From: a virus
Virus record (IMG/VR): IMGVR_UViG_3300042471_000448
Location: 1 to 22,318 of that record
Strand: one strand, 5' to 3'
Length of the DNA: 22,318 nt
The position numbers and the translations under genes are program-made. A model generated the notes under the pieces. That model was not told the DNA's origin. It saw only the letters and a program-made list of their open reading frames with translations, and made no database searches. Shown in pieces: positions 14,643 to 21,243 of the stretch. Numbering within the stretch: the stretch's first letter is position 1; every line of letters starts with the position of its first letter.

Positions 14643-14881
14643 TGAGCTACGTCGGTTACTCAGGCGTAGCCAACCAAGCTCCAACTACTCCCGGCTGCGC
14701 GCTGGGGGTGGTTGCTGACGCAAATGATGGATATGGCAACGACGTCGGTGGGTCTGGCGTTGTTGATACTTATTCATGCTTGGTGCCGCCTACACCACCG
14801 ACGACGTGTTTCATTTTGATGGAAAACAGCGGCTATGTCTTGCAAGAAGACGATAGCAAGATTGAATTGGAGGTTTGCTGA
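14642..14881 (+). CDS. Hypothetical protein ending in an LxxEDxS-type motif
   Basis: A 79-residue protein, Gly/Pro/Val-rich, not recognised as a family. The C-terminus (FILMENSGYVLQEDDSKIEL) is a short beta-strand repeat of the kind often found at the ends of phage structural proteins, and resembles the FIITEDGDGYLEL ending of the protein at 17703. Four cysteines (about residues 19, 46, 56 and 79) are unusual for this set of proteins. Both ends use overlapping stop/start codons (TAATG and TGATG), so it belongs to the same coupled unit as its neighbours. Confidence 0.55.
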   Translation: MSYVGYSGVANQAPTTPGCALGVVADANDGYGNDVGGSGVVDTYSCLVPPTPPTTCFILMENSGYVLQEDDSKIELEVC

Positions 14882-15882
14882 TGGCTGACCAAAAAATTTC
14901 TGCGATGCCCTCGGCGGCAACGCTTGACGGCACCGAGATTACCCCAATCGTTCAGGCAGGCGTCAACAAGCAGATAACGACTGCCGAATATGTGTCTGAA
15001 GTGTTGGATGTTAATCCGGTGCTGACTACGCAGGGAGGCACCAATCTGACGACCTACACGCTTGGCGATACGCTGTATTCCTCGGCGACAAATACGCTGG
15101 CGAAGTTGGCAGGCAATACGACGACCACCAAGAAATTTCTAAGTCAGACCGGCACGGGCAGCGCTTCTGCGGCTCCGTCTTGGGAAACGCTCGACCCTTC
15201 AGACATCAACACCCAGTACGGTGCGTTTTACTTTGACTACAGCACCACCATCAGCAGTGAAGCGTCACAAAATGACACAACAATCAATGTTGTCTCAACG
15301 ACTGGGTTTTCGACGGCTGGCGCATTGTTTATCGAAGCGGAACTGATCACTTACACAGGCAAGACGGCAACGTCATTCACAGGCTGCACTCGCGGCGCTG
15401 CTGGTTCTCCAAACAAGGCTCATGCGGTTGGTGTTGCTGTCAACGGCGCTCAGGTAGCAACGGCAAATACTTCAACGCTGTTGCAATTGAACACAACGAC
15501 AGCAAGCAATGGCGTGACGCTAAATACTTCGACATCGCAGATTTCTGTGGCGGTTGGCGGCACATACAACTTTGCATTCAGCGCTCAGTTAAATAATTCG
15601 ACCGTTGGGCAGACGTTGGCCGCAATATGGTTTGCAATTGATGGTGTTGATGTGCCTGCTTCAGCAAGTTGGGCAACGGTTGCGTCCAGAGAGAATGATT
15701 CTACGCCCGGTTCAATCATTATGGCGGCTAATATTTTCCTGACATTGACATCATCAAACAACGTGACAATGAAGTGGTTGACGCCTGACGGCCATGCGTC
15801 ATTGGTGACTTATCCCCCAAGCGTGAGTCCTGCTTATCCTGCGGCTCCGGCTGTGATTTTAACTGTCAATCAGGTGTCGTAA
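14881..15882 (+). CDS. Fibre-like structural protein
   Basis: A 333-residue protein with three parts. Residues 1-110: an adaptor-like N-terminus (KISAMPSAATLDGTEITPIV) and a GGTNLTTYTLGDTLYSS stretch that recurs in the large fibre gene at 18012. Residues about 120-190: a beta domain with NVVSTTGFSTAGALFIEAEL and the motif LITYTGKTATSFTGCTRGA, a common phage tail-protein module. Residues about 200-333: a jelly-roll-like C-terminus (TYNFAFSAQLNNS, AAIWFAIDGVDV, then alternating strands) recalling C1q/TNF-like tips. I chose ATG 14881 over TTG 14875, because TGATG overlaps the preceding stop and GGAGG (14869-14873) is 7 bases upstream. Probably a fibre or spike; receptor binding by the C-terminus is inference. 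Confidence 0.65.
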   Translation: MADQKISAMPSAATLDGTEITPIVQAGVNKQITTAEYVSEVLDVNPVLTTQGGTNLTTYTLGDTLYSSATNTLAKLAGNTTTTKKFLSQTGTGSASAAPSWETLDPSDINTQYGAFYFDYSTTISSEASQNDTTINVVSTTGFSTAGALFIEAELITYTGKTATSFTGCTRGAAGSPNKAHAVGVAVNGAQVATANTSTLLQLNTTTASNGVTLNTSTSQISVAVGGTYNFAFSAQLNNSTVGQTLAAIWFAIDGVDVPASASWATVASRENDSTPGSIIMAANIFLTLTSSNNVTMKWLTPDGHASLVTYPPSVSPAYPAAPAVILTVNQVS

Positions 15883-15884
15883 TC

Positions 15885-16133
15885 ATGGAATTGATGCTCT
15901 GGAATACCGTTTTGACTGCCGCCGTCGGCATTTTGGGTTGGGTGTTGCGTGACAAGGCTGCAGAACTCACGCGTGCCACAATTTTGATCAATCGCACTCG
16001 CGAAGAAGTCGCCAAAGAATACGTCACAAAAGCCGAAGTGCACGCAGACATAAACCGCGTGATGATTCGGCTGGAAGTTTTAGACGCGAAGCTCGACCGA
16101 CTCATCGAAAGTAACCGAATCAGAGGAGTTTAA
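15885..16133 (+). CDS. Membrane-anchored coiled-coil protein
   Basis: An 82-residue protein with one hydrophobic helix at about residues 4-21 (MLWNTVLTAAVGILGWVL) followed by a long charged coiled coil (about 25-78) with LEVLDAKLDRLIESN heptads. It has no signal-peptidase or lipobox site. This layout fits an inner-membrane spanin-like or holin-accessory protein, or a tail-associated anchor. No endolysin is present in the window to support a lysis cassette. It starts 2 bases after the preceding stop and ends 2 bases before the next gene, so it is cotranscribed with structural genes. Function unassigned. Confidence 0.6.
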   Translation: MELMLWNTVLTAAVGILGWVLRDKAAELTRATILINRTREEVAKEYVTKAEVHADINRVMIRLEVLDAKLDRLIESNRIRGV

Positions 16134-16135
16134 GC

Positions 16136-16642
16136 ATGAGCAAGTCACTGAAATACGTCAAAGACTTCGATTTTTCTAGCGCAGGCAAGACGGTCGGCTA
16201 TTGCGGCGGCGGTATGGCCAAAAAGAATTACGCTGAAGGCGGCGGCGTCCGCACAGCGATGTCTGCTTCGGCCAGAAAAGAGATCATGGCCAAACCAACT
16301 ATGCAAAAACGCGAAGTTGTCCAGCGGGAAACCGTCAAAGCGCCTGCCGCACCTGAAGGAATGCTGCGTGACACGTCTTCTTTGGGCATAAAGGGCAACA
16401 AAAACCCTGGAATTGGCCGTCGTCGCATGCCGGTAGCGCCAAAAGAACCGATGATTGCTCCTTATAAAGCAGGCGGCGCTGTATCGAAAGCTGGCGAGAA
16501 AAAGATTCCGAAAGTCATGCACGAATTCAAGGCTGGTGAACTGCATTCTGGCAGCAAAACTGGCCCGGTAGTGAAAAGTCGCGAACAAGCGTTGGCTATT
16601 GCGTTGAATGAAGCGCGCAGTGCCGGCAAAAAGAAAAAGTGA
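16136..16642 (+). CDS. DUF6496-type basic protein
   Basis: A 168-residue, strongly basic protein. Residues about 124-162 carry KVMHEFKAGELHSGSKTGP, VKSREQALAIALNEA, which I recognise as the DUF6496 domain found in many phages and some bacteria, function unknown. The N-terminal part is low complexity with glycine motifs YCGGGMA, YAEGGGV (32-38) and YKAGGAV (110-116), like those in the large protein at 4512. The C-terminus ends in a lysine run. The basic charge suggests DNA or RNA contact, perhaps as a virion-internal protein. Its stop codon lies inside the inverted repeat of the next promoter region. Confidence 0.75.
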   Translation: MSKSLKYVKDFDFSSAGKTVGYCGGGMAKKNYAEGGGVRTAMSASARKEIMAKPTMQKREVVQRETVKAPAAPEGMLRDTSSLGIKGNKNPGIGRRRMPVAPKEPMIAPYKAGGAVSKAGEKKIPKVMHEFKAGELHSGSKTGPVVKSREQALAIALNEARSAGKKKK

Positions 16643-16664
16643 GTTGTCAGAAACGGACAACTCA
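16640..16664. promoter_or_regulatory. Perfect inverted repeat overlapping a promoter, possible operator
   Basis: TGAGTTGTC (16640-16648) and GACAACTCA (16656-16664) form a perfect 9-base inverted repeat with a 7-base centre. It covers the -35 box and most of the spacer of the promoter candidate at 16644-16672, where a dimeric repressor would block RNA polymerase. As RNA on the + strand it could be a hairpin but no T-run follows. Read on the - strand it is followed by a T-rich run and would resemble a terminator. Confidence 0.45.
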
Positions 16665-16672
16665 AGCATAAT
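16644..16672 (+). promoter_or_regulatory. Candidate sigma70 promoter before the head-tail adaptor gene
   Basis: TTGTCA at 16644-16649 (5/6), a 17-base spacer and CATAAT at 16667-16672 (5/6) make the best sigma70-type promoter in the window. CAATCG follows five bases after the -10 box, as at 11298. It lies in the 83-base gap before the adaptor gene, with 53 bases from the -10 box to the ATG, and would serve the tail/fibre genes. Confidence 0.55.
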
Positions 16673-16725
16673 TGGGTCAATCGGGCAGGCTGCCAACAGC
16701 CGCTATGTGACTGAGTGAGGGTAAC

Positions 16726-17706
16726 ATGGCGTATTCAGGGAACATCGGCGGCACGACAACCAACGCACTGAAGGTGGTAGATCACGCCTTCCGGCGTTGC
16801 CGTCTTCCTGCGCAAGCCATCACTGCAGAAATGCAGTCGTACGCGCTGGAATCCTTGCGGTTCATGCTCAATGAACTCGCCAACATCAAGACGCCAAGCT
16901 GGTGCATTCAGAAGTTGATTCTTCCGATGTATCAGAATCAACCGCTCGTCACGCTGCCTGAAGGCACAGTCGAGATCCTCAACTTGAATTACCGCGTGTT
17001 GCAGTTGTTGGATGGCCCTTATGTCGCCACGTCCACGAGTTACACGGTCAACTTCACTACTCAAACGACCGTCGACACAATCGGGATAAAGTGGAGTGCA
17101 GCGGCTGTGCCTGTCACGTTCCAAGTGAGCACCAACGGAACTGTTTGGACGACTGTCGGAACTTCGAGCGCAACCGCTGCGGCAGGCGAGATAACTTGGA
17201 CAGACATCTCTGGCGCGTTGCCTTACAATTATTTCCGCATCACGGCCACGTCACCGTTGAGTTATAGTGCAATCACACTCGGCAACTTGCCGCAGGAAAT
17301 TCCTTTGGGTCAGTTGAACCGCGACAGCTACGTGAATCAGTCCAACAAAGTTTTTCCGGGCCGTCCGAGCAACTATTATTTCCAACGTAACTTGCCTGAC
17401 GCGGTTGTTTACCTTTGGCCTGCGCCGTTTGTCGCGGCTGAAGCTGCTCAGCTGATCCTTTGGCGGCATCGCCAAATCATGGATACAGAAAACTTGCAAC
17501 AAGAAGTCGAAATGCCAGACCGTTGGCAAGAAGCCATCATCAATGGCCTCGCCGCTCGCATGGCTGCTGAAACGCCTGCGGTGGACGCGCAATTGATTCC
17601 GATCCTTGAACAAAAAGCCGCGATGAGTCAACAGCGCGCTTGGGATGGGGACAACGATGGCTCGCCGACACAAATCAATCCAGGCATCGGGGTTTACACA
17701 AAATGA
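16726..17706 (+). CDS. Head-tail adaptor, P22 gp4-like tail accessory factor
   Basis: Likely the ring protein that attaches under the portal and closes the filled head in short-tailed phages. Helical N-terminus: ALKVVDHAFRRC and MQSYALESLRFMLNELANI at 14-54. The C-terminal part has the family pattern LGQLNRDSYVNQSNKVFPGR, PSNYYFQRN, VVYLWPAPF, IMDTENLQQEVEMPDRWQEA and GLAARMAAETPAVD. Residues about 100-186 are an inserted beta domain (TVDTIGIKWSAAAVPVTFQV, WTTVGT, YNYFRITATSP) resembling discoidin/F5-8C-like carbohydrate-binding modules, which plain P22 gp4 (about 166 residues) lacks; this explains the 326-residue length. GAGG at 16717-16720. Overlaps the next gene by ATGA. Confidence 0.78.
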   Translation: MAYSGNIGGTTTNALKVVDHAFRRCRLPAQAITAEMQSYALESLRFMLNELANIKTPSWCIQKLILPMYQNQPLVTLPEGTVEILNLNYRVLQLLDGPYVATSTSYTVNFTTQTTVDTIGIKWSAAAVPVTFQVSTNGTVWTTVGTSSATAAAGEITWTDISGALPYNYFRITATSPLSYSAITLGNLPQEIPLGQLNRDSYVNQSNKVFPGRPSNYYFQRNLPDAVVYLWPAPFVAAEAAQLILWRHRQIMDTENLQQEVEMPDRWQEAIINGLAARMAAETPAVDAQLIPILEQKAAMSQQRAWDGDNDGSPTQINPGIGVYTK

Positions 17707-18011
17707 GCAGCGGCAAGTTCCTCGACCCGTCTGGCCAGCCGACTTATGGCATTGCTATTTGTGGTCGTTGCTCGCGCAAGATGTTGTTGGCTGATTTGTC
17801 GCCTGACCCGAACTATCCCGGCTTGATGGTTTGTGAGGAAGACCGCGACGAATATGACCCTTACCGTCTTGCCCCGCGCCGTCCAGACCAAATTGTTTTG
17901 CCATTCAACCGGCCTGACACACCGATCAACACTCGGCCTGCTGGTTTGATTCAAGAGCAGGGCAACGAGTTCATCATCACAGAAGATGGTGACGGATATT
18001 TGGAGTTATAA
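17703..18011 (+). CDS. Small Cys-motif protein, possible degenerate zinc ribbon
   Basis: A 102-residue protein. I place the start at 17703 (MSSGKFLDPSGQ), where ATGA overlaps the adaptor stop; a frame from 17640 would add 21 residues read from inside the adaptor gene. Residues 17-50 contain ICGRCSRKMLLADL, GLMVCEEDRDEYDPYRL, matching a short phage zinc-ribbon-like family in which CxxC pairs flank about 20 residues. Here the second pair is CEED, so the fourth ligand would be Asp or is lost. The C-terminus FIITEDGDGYLEL resembles the end of the protein at 14642. Probably a small tail-module protein; function unknown. Confidence 0.65.
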   Translation: MSSGKFLDPSGQPTYGIAICGRCSRKMLLADLSPDPNYPGLMVCEEDRDEYDPYRLAPRRPDQIVLPFNRPDTPINTRPAGLIQEQGNEFIITEDGDGYLEL

Positions 18012-20285
18012 ATGTCAGAAGTACCAAGCAATCTGATACCGACCAGAATCACGCAGCTGCCCGTCGCGCCGGTGGCCGACGAGAACTCGTTGATGATGAT
18101 TGTGTATCAAGGCAACAACTACCAAATCCGTGTTGGTGATTTGTTGTCGGTGGCGGGTGTGCCGACGTCGCGTGCAGTTTTGGCTGGCACAGGGCTGGAT
18201 GGCGGCGGCCAGCTCACTTCTAACGTCACGCTCAGCATCGCTCCCGGCGGCGTCGGTTCTACAGAGCTCGCAAACTCAGGCGTCACGCCGGGCGTTTATG
18301 GAACGTCCACAAACATCCCTGTATTGACGGTGGACGCCACCGGGCGTGTGATGGCCGCCACCACGATACCGGCGACAATCAGCGGTTATGTTCCTGAAAA
18401 CCGACAAGTGATTGCCGGCACAGGGTTGACGGGCGGCGGCGCACTGAACACCGACGTGACGCTCAACGCCAACTTGAGCAACGCAACGCCGTTGGTGTTG
18501 GACGACACGGGTTCGGCGGGTGTTTCTACGCAAATAGCGCGCGCCGACCACCAACACCCTGCTGTGGATTTGTCTGACCAACAACAAATCAACGGCATCT
18601 TGCCAGTCGACCAAGGCGGCACGAGCCGCTCATTGGTGCCGGACGAGGGCGCTATCATCTGGTGCGGCGCTGATGGCTTATACGTTGGCCCTGTGGGTAC
18701 GGCTGGCCAAGTTCTTGTTTCCAACGGCACAGGAGAATACACTTGGGGCTCTGCGTTGTTGGTTGTTGATCAGCCTGCCAACGTGATTTATGCCGGCCCA
18801 GCGAGTGGCCCAAATGGTCCCACAGCGTTCCGGTCGATGGTGATCGACGACTTGCCTGTTTCCGGCGCTTCTGCGGGGACATACGGTTCTCAGTCGGTTG
18901 TTCCCGTCATCGCCATCAATGCAAAAGGTCAAGTCACTTCCGCGACCAACACGTCGATCAATGCCGTCACGCTCACCACCGGGTCGATTTCGACCGCGCC
19001 GACCAACGGCACTGACATCGTCAACAAGAATTACGCCGACTCAATCGCGACAGGCATTAACTTCCATCAGGCTTGCCGGTTGGCTACAACGGCAGCGCTG
19101 CCGTCTTGCACCTACAACAACGGTACTTCTGGTGTGGGTGCTACGCTTACCGCAACCGCGAACGGAGCTCTCTCAGTCGACAGCACGTTGGTCGTGGCGA
19201 CCAATCGAGTTTTGGTCAAAAATCAAAGCGATGCGGCACAAAATGGTGTTTATGTCGTCACACAAGCCGGTGACGGCAGCAATCCGTTCATCCTGACTCG
19301 GGCAACTGACTTTGACTCTGCGGGAACGGGCGTTGATCAGATTGATGCTGGTGATTTCTTCCTGATTACTGCGGGCACTTCGAACGCCAACACCTCATGG
19401 GTACAACAAACACCGTTGCCGATTACAGTAGGTACGACCGGCATCGTGTTCAGTCAGTTTGGCGCGGCAGGCGTCACTTATACGGCGGGAACAGGCCTCA
19501 CGCTTGCCGGCACAGTTTTCAGCATCACCAATACAGCAGTGGCTGCGGCCTCTTATGGGTCTGCTTCTTCCGTCGGCACCTTCACGGTGAATGCGCAAGG
19601 GCAGTTGACTGCGGCTGCTGACACGTCCATCGCGATTGCCAGCAGCCAAATTACTTCAGGCACGATTGATTCGGCTCGTATCAGCGGCTCATACACCGGC
19701 ATCACTGGGGTTGGCACGCTGACCGTTGGAACTTGGAACGCCACCACGATAGGTGTTGCTTACGGCGGTACAGGGCTGACGTCTTATGCGGCTGGCGACC
19801 TTGTTTATGCAAGTGGTACGACGACTATATCGAAGCTGGCGCTGGGCACTTCAGGGCAGGTATTGACTGCTGGGGCATCAGCGCCGCAGTATGTAGACCA
19901 ATCAACGCTTTCCGTCGGGTCTGCGACAACCGCTGGGTCTGTCACAAATTCGGCAACATTCAACAACAGCGGCACAGGTGACGCCTCTGGCACGACCTTC
20001 AATGGGTCAGCAGCTAAGACAATCAGTTACAACACCGTAGGCGCTCCGAGCACGTCGGGCACCAACGCAACAGGCACTTGGAACATCAGCATCACAGGCA
20101 ACGCCGCGACCGCCACCAGTGCGAGCGCAGCGACCAATTTGGCGGGTGGCGCAGCGAGCCAGATCCCTTATCAAACTGGGTCAGGCACAACAGCCTTCCT
20201 CGCCAACGGCACAGCAGGGCAGGTGTTGTTGTCTAACGGTGCTTCTGCGCCAAGCTGGGGCGGCGTTTCTGGAGGTACATTTTGA
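18012..20285 (+). CDS. Large repetitive tail fibre-like protein
   Basis: A 757-residue Gly/Thr/Ser/Ala-rich protein, almost certainly a fibre. N-terminus: RITQLPVAPVADENSLMMIV, related to the N-terminus of the 14881 protein and probably virion-attaching. Repeats: a 34-residue unit of type YGxxxxVPxxxVxAxGxVxxA at 90-123, 286-319 and 509-542; AGTGLxxGG units near 58, 135 and 492; GQVLxxNGxxxPxW units at 232, 615 and 736. A common phage tail module occupies 338-484 (ATTAALPSCTYNNGTSGVGA, RVLVKNQSDAAQNGVYVVTQ). An ADHQHP motif lies at 178-183. The C-terminus ends in GASAPSWGGVSGG, without a visible chaperone or receptor-binding tip, so a distal domain may be on another protein. GGAG at 18002-18005 sets the start. 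Confidence 0.8.
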   Translation: MSEVPSNLIPTRITQLPVAPVADENSLMMIVYQGNNYQIRVGDLLSVAGVPTSRAVLAGTGLDGGGQLTSNVTLSIAPGGVGSTELANSGVTPGVYGTSTNIPVLTVDATGRVMAATTIPATISGYVPENRQVIAGTGLTGGGALNTDVTLNANLSNATPLVLDDTGSAGVSTQIARADHQHPAVDLSDQQQINGILPVDQGGTSRSLVPDEGAIIWCGADGLYVGPVGTAGQVLVSNGTGEYTWGSALLVVDQPANVIYAGPASGPNGPTAFRSMVIDDLPVSGASAGTYGSQSVVPVIAINAKGQVTSATNTSINAVTLTTGSISTAPTNGTDIVNKNYADSIATGINFHQACRLATTAALPSCTYNNGTSGVGATLTATANGALSVDSTLVVATNRVLVKNQSDAAQNGVYVVTQAGDGSNPFILTRATDFDSAGTGVDQIDAGDFFLITAGTSNANTSWVQQTPLPITVGTTGIVFSQFGAAGVTYTAGTGLTLAGTVFSITNTAVAAASYGSASSVGTFTVNAQGQLTAAADTSIAIASSQITSGTIDSARISGSYTGITGVGTLTVGTWNATTIGVAYGGTGLTSYAAGDLVYASGTTTISKLALGTSGQVLTAGASAPQYVDQSTLSVGSATTAGSVTNSATFNNSGTGDASGTTFNGSAAKTISYNTVGAPSTSGTNATGTWNISITGNAATATSASAATNLAGGAASQIPYQTGSGTTAFLANGTAGQVLLSNGASAPSWGGVSGGTF

Positions 20286-20629
20286 TGCTGGATAAGCTCA
20301 TTACGCGGGTGTTTAAGGTGCGCAACGCCGCGCATTCTGAGCACTGGACAACCAATTCATTTGCTCAACACAAAGCGTTAGGGCATTTTTATGAAGACAT
20401 AATTGATGTGATGGACAAATATGTCGAAGCGCATCAGGGCACGTTTGGGCAGATGAAAAAAGCGCCTGACGGAGTGCCGGACATCGCTGAATTGCTACGA
20501 GATGAAATGTTGTGGTTGATTGAAAACCGGTCGAAAATTGCTAAAGATATTCCAGCGTTAGAAAATTTGTTGGATGAGATGGCTGCGGTTTACATGAAAA
20601 CACTTTACAAAATTGAAAATTTGAGGTGA
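20285..20629 (+). CDS. Dps/ferritin-like four-helix protein (DUF5856-type)
   Basis: A 114-residue helical protein. I choose ATG 20285 (TGATG overlap, GGAGG at 20271-20275) over TTG 20282. HSEHW at residues 17-21, H29, D44 and E48 recall the ferroxidase ligands of Dps mini-ferritins: the H29-D44 and D44-E48 distances (15 and 4) equal those in Dps, while H20-H29 is shorter (9 against about 12). Later helices include PDIAELLRDEMLWLIE and ALENLLDEMAAVYMKTLYKI. From memory this corresponds to DUF5856, a family of T4-like and other aquatic phages. Iron binding, oxidative protection or a structural four-helix role are possible. Lower GC than genes to its left. Confidence 0.6.
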   Translation: MLDKLITRVFKVRNAAHSEHWTTNSFAQHKALGHFYEDIIDVMDKYVEAHQGTFGQMKKAPDGVPDIAELLRDEMLWLIENRSKIAKDIPALENLLDEMAAVYMKTLYKIENLR

Positions 20630-20633
20630 CAAA

Positions 20634-20846
20634 ATGGCACAAACCGGCTACACACCAATTCAGCTTTACCACAGCACTACGCCGGGCGCGGTTCCCACGG
20701 CTGCGAATCTTCTGCCCGGAGAATTGTCTATAAACATCGCTGATGGAAAGCTGTTTTATGAAAATTCAGGTGGAACAGTGACTGAATTTTCAGCCGGAAT
20801 TAGCGCCGGCAAATCTATCGTCTTTGCAATGGTCTTCGGACTATAA
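20634..20846 (+). CDS. Small conserved tail-module protein (70 aa)
   Basis: A 70-residue protein starting MAQTGYTPIQLYHSTTPGAV, with LLPGELSINIADGKLFYENS. This block is common at the N-terminus of phage fibre and structural proteins, where it probably contributes to virion attachment; here it stands alone. It ends in a hydrophobic stretch (SIVFAMVFGL), too short to be a confident membrane helix. AGGTGA at 20624-20629 overlaps the preceding stop. It could be a fibre adaptor or a remnant of a larger fibre gene; the next two genes may supply the rest of the assembly. Confidence 0.62.
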   Translation: MAQTGYTPIQLYHSTTPGAVPTAANLLPGELSINIADGKLFYENSGGTVTEFSAGISAGKSIVFAMVFGL

Positions 20847-20856
20847 GGAGTAAATC

Positions 20857-21234
20857 GTGGCAAATCCAAATATTGTTAACGTCGCCGCTATTTATGGCGA
20901 AAATTCTAGTGTTTCACTTACGACTACCGGTGCTACCAGTCTTGTGAGCAATGCCGCATCTAGCGGTAAGGTCTACAAGATCAACACGATCATGGTTGCT
21001 AACGTAGACGGCACAACCGCTGCGGACATCACCATCAACAAGTACAGCGCAGCAGCTCTGGGTGGATCGGCATTCCCGATTGTCTCCACCGTGTCGGTTC
21101 CTGCTGATGCGACCCTGATTGTTCTGGATAAGACTACAGCGATCTATCTCAAAGAGAACGAGTCAATTGGTGCCACGGCGGGAACAGCTAGTGACTTAGT
21201 GGTGACAACCTCGTGGGAAGAGATAAATAGTTAA
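20857..21234 (+). CDS. Small structural protein, beta-sandwich-like
   Basis: A 125-residue beta-rich protein with GTG start and AAGGAG at 20845-20850. Seen: VNVAAIYGENSSVSLTTTGA, VYKINTIMVANVDGTTAADI, INKYSAAALGG, VPADATLIVLDKTTAIYLKE, and a final LVVTTSWEEI. The alternating strand pattern and the I.VAN.dgttaadI.i.k type segment occur in short phage structural proteins in tail and neck regions (from memory). No catalytic motif. Its position between fibre-type genes suggests a tail or fibre component. Confidence 0.62.
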   Translation: MANPNIVNVAAIYGENSSVSLTTTGATSLVSNAASSGKVYKINTIMVANVDGTTAADITINKYSAAALGGSAFPIVSTVSVPADATLIVLDKTTAIYLKENESIGATAGTASDLVVTTSWEEINS

Positions 21235-21243
21235 GGGGGCGAT

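Noticed and set aside
15885-16133. Holin of a lysis cassette
   Set aside because: One hydrophobic helix with a long coiled coil is compatible, but no endolysin or spanin partner is present and the gene is embedded among structural genes.
16631-16664. Intrinsic terminator on the - strand (hairpin followed by a T-rich run)
   Set aside because: The T-rich run is the complement of the lysine codons ending the DUF6496-type gene, and there are no - strand genes to terminate. The overlap with a good + strand promoter makes an operator more likely.
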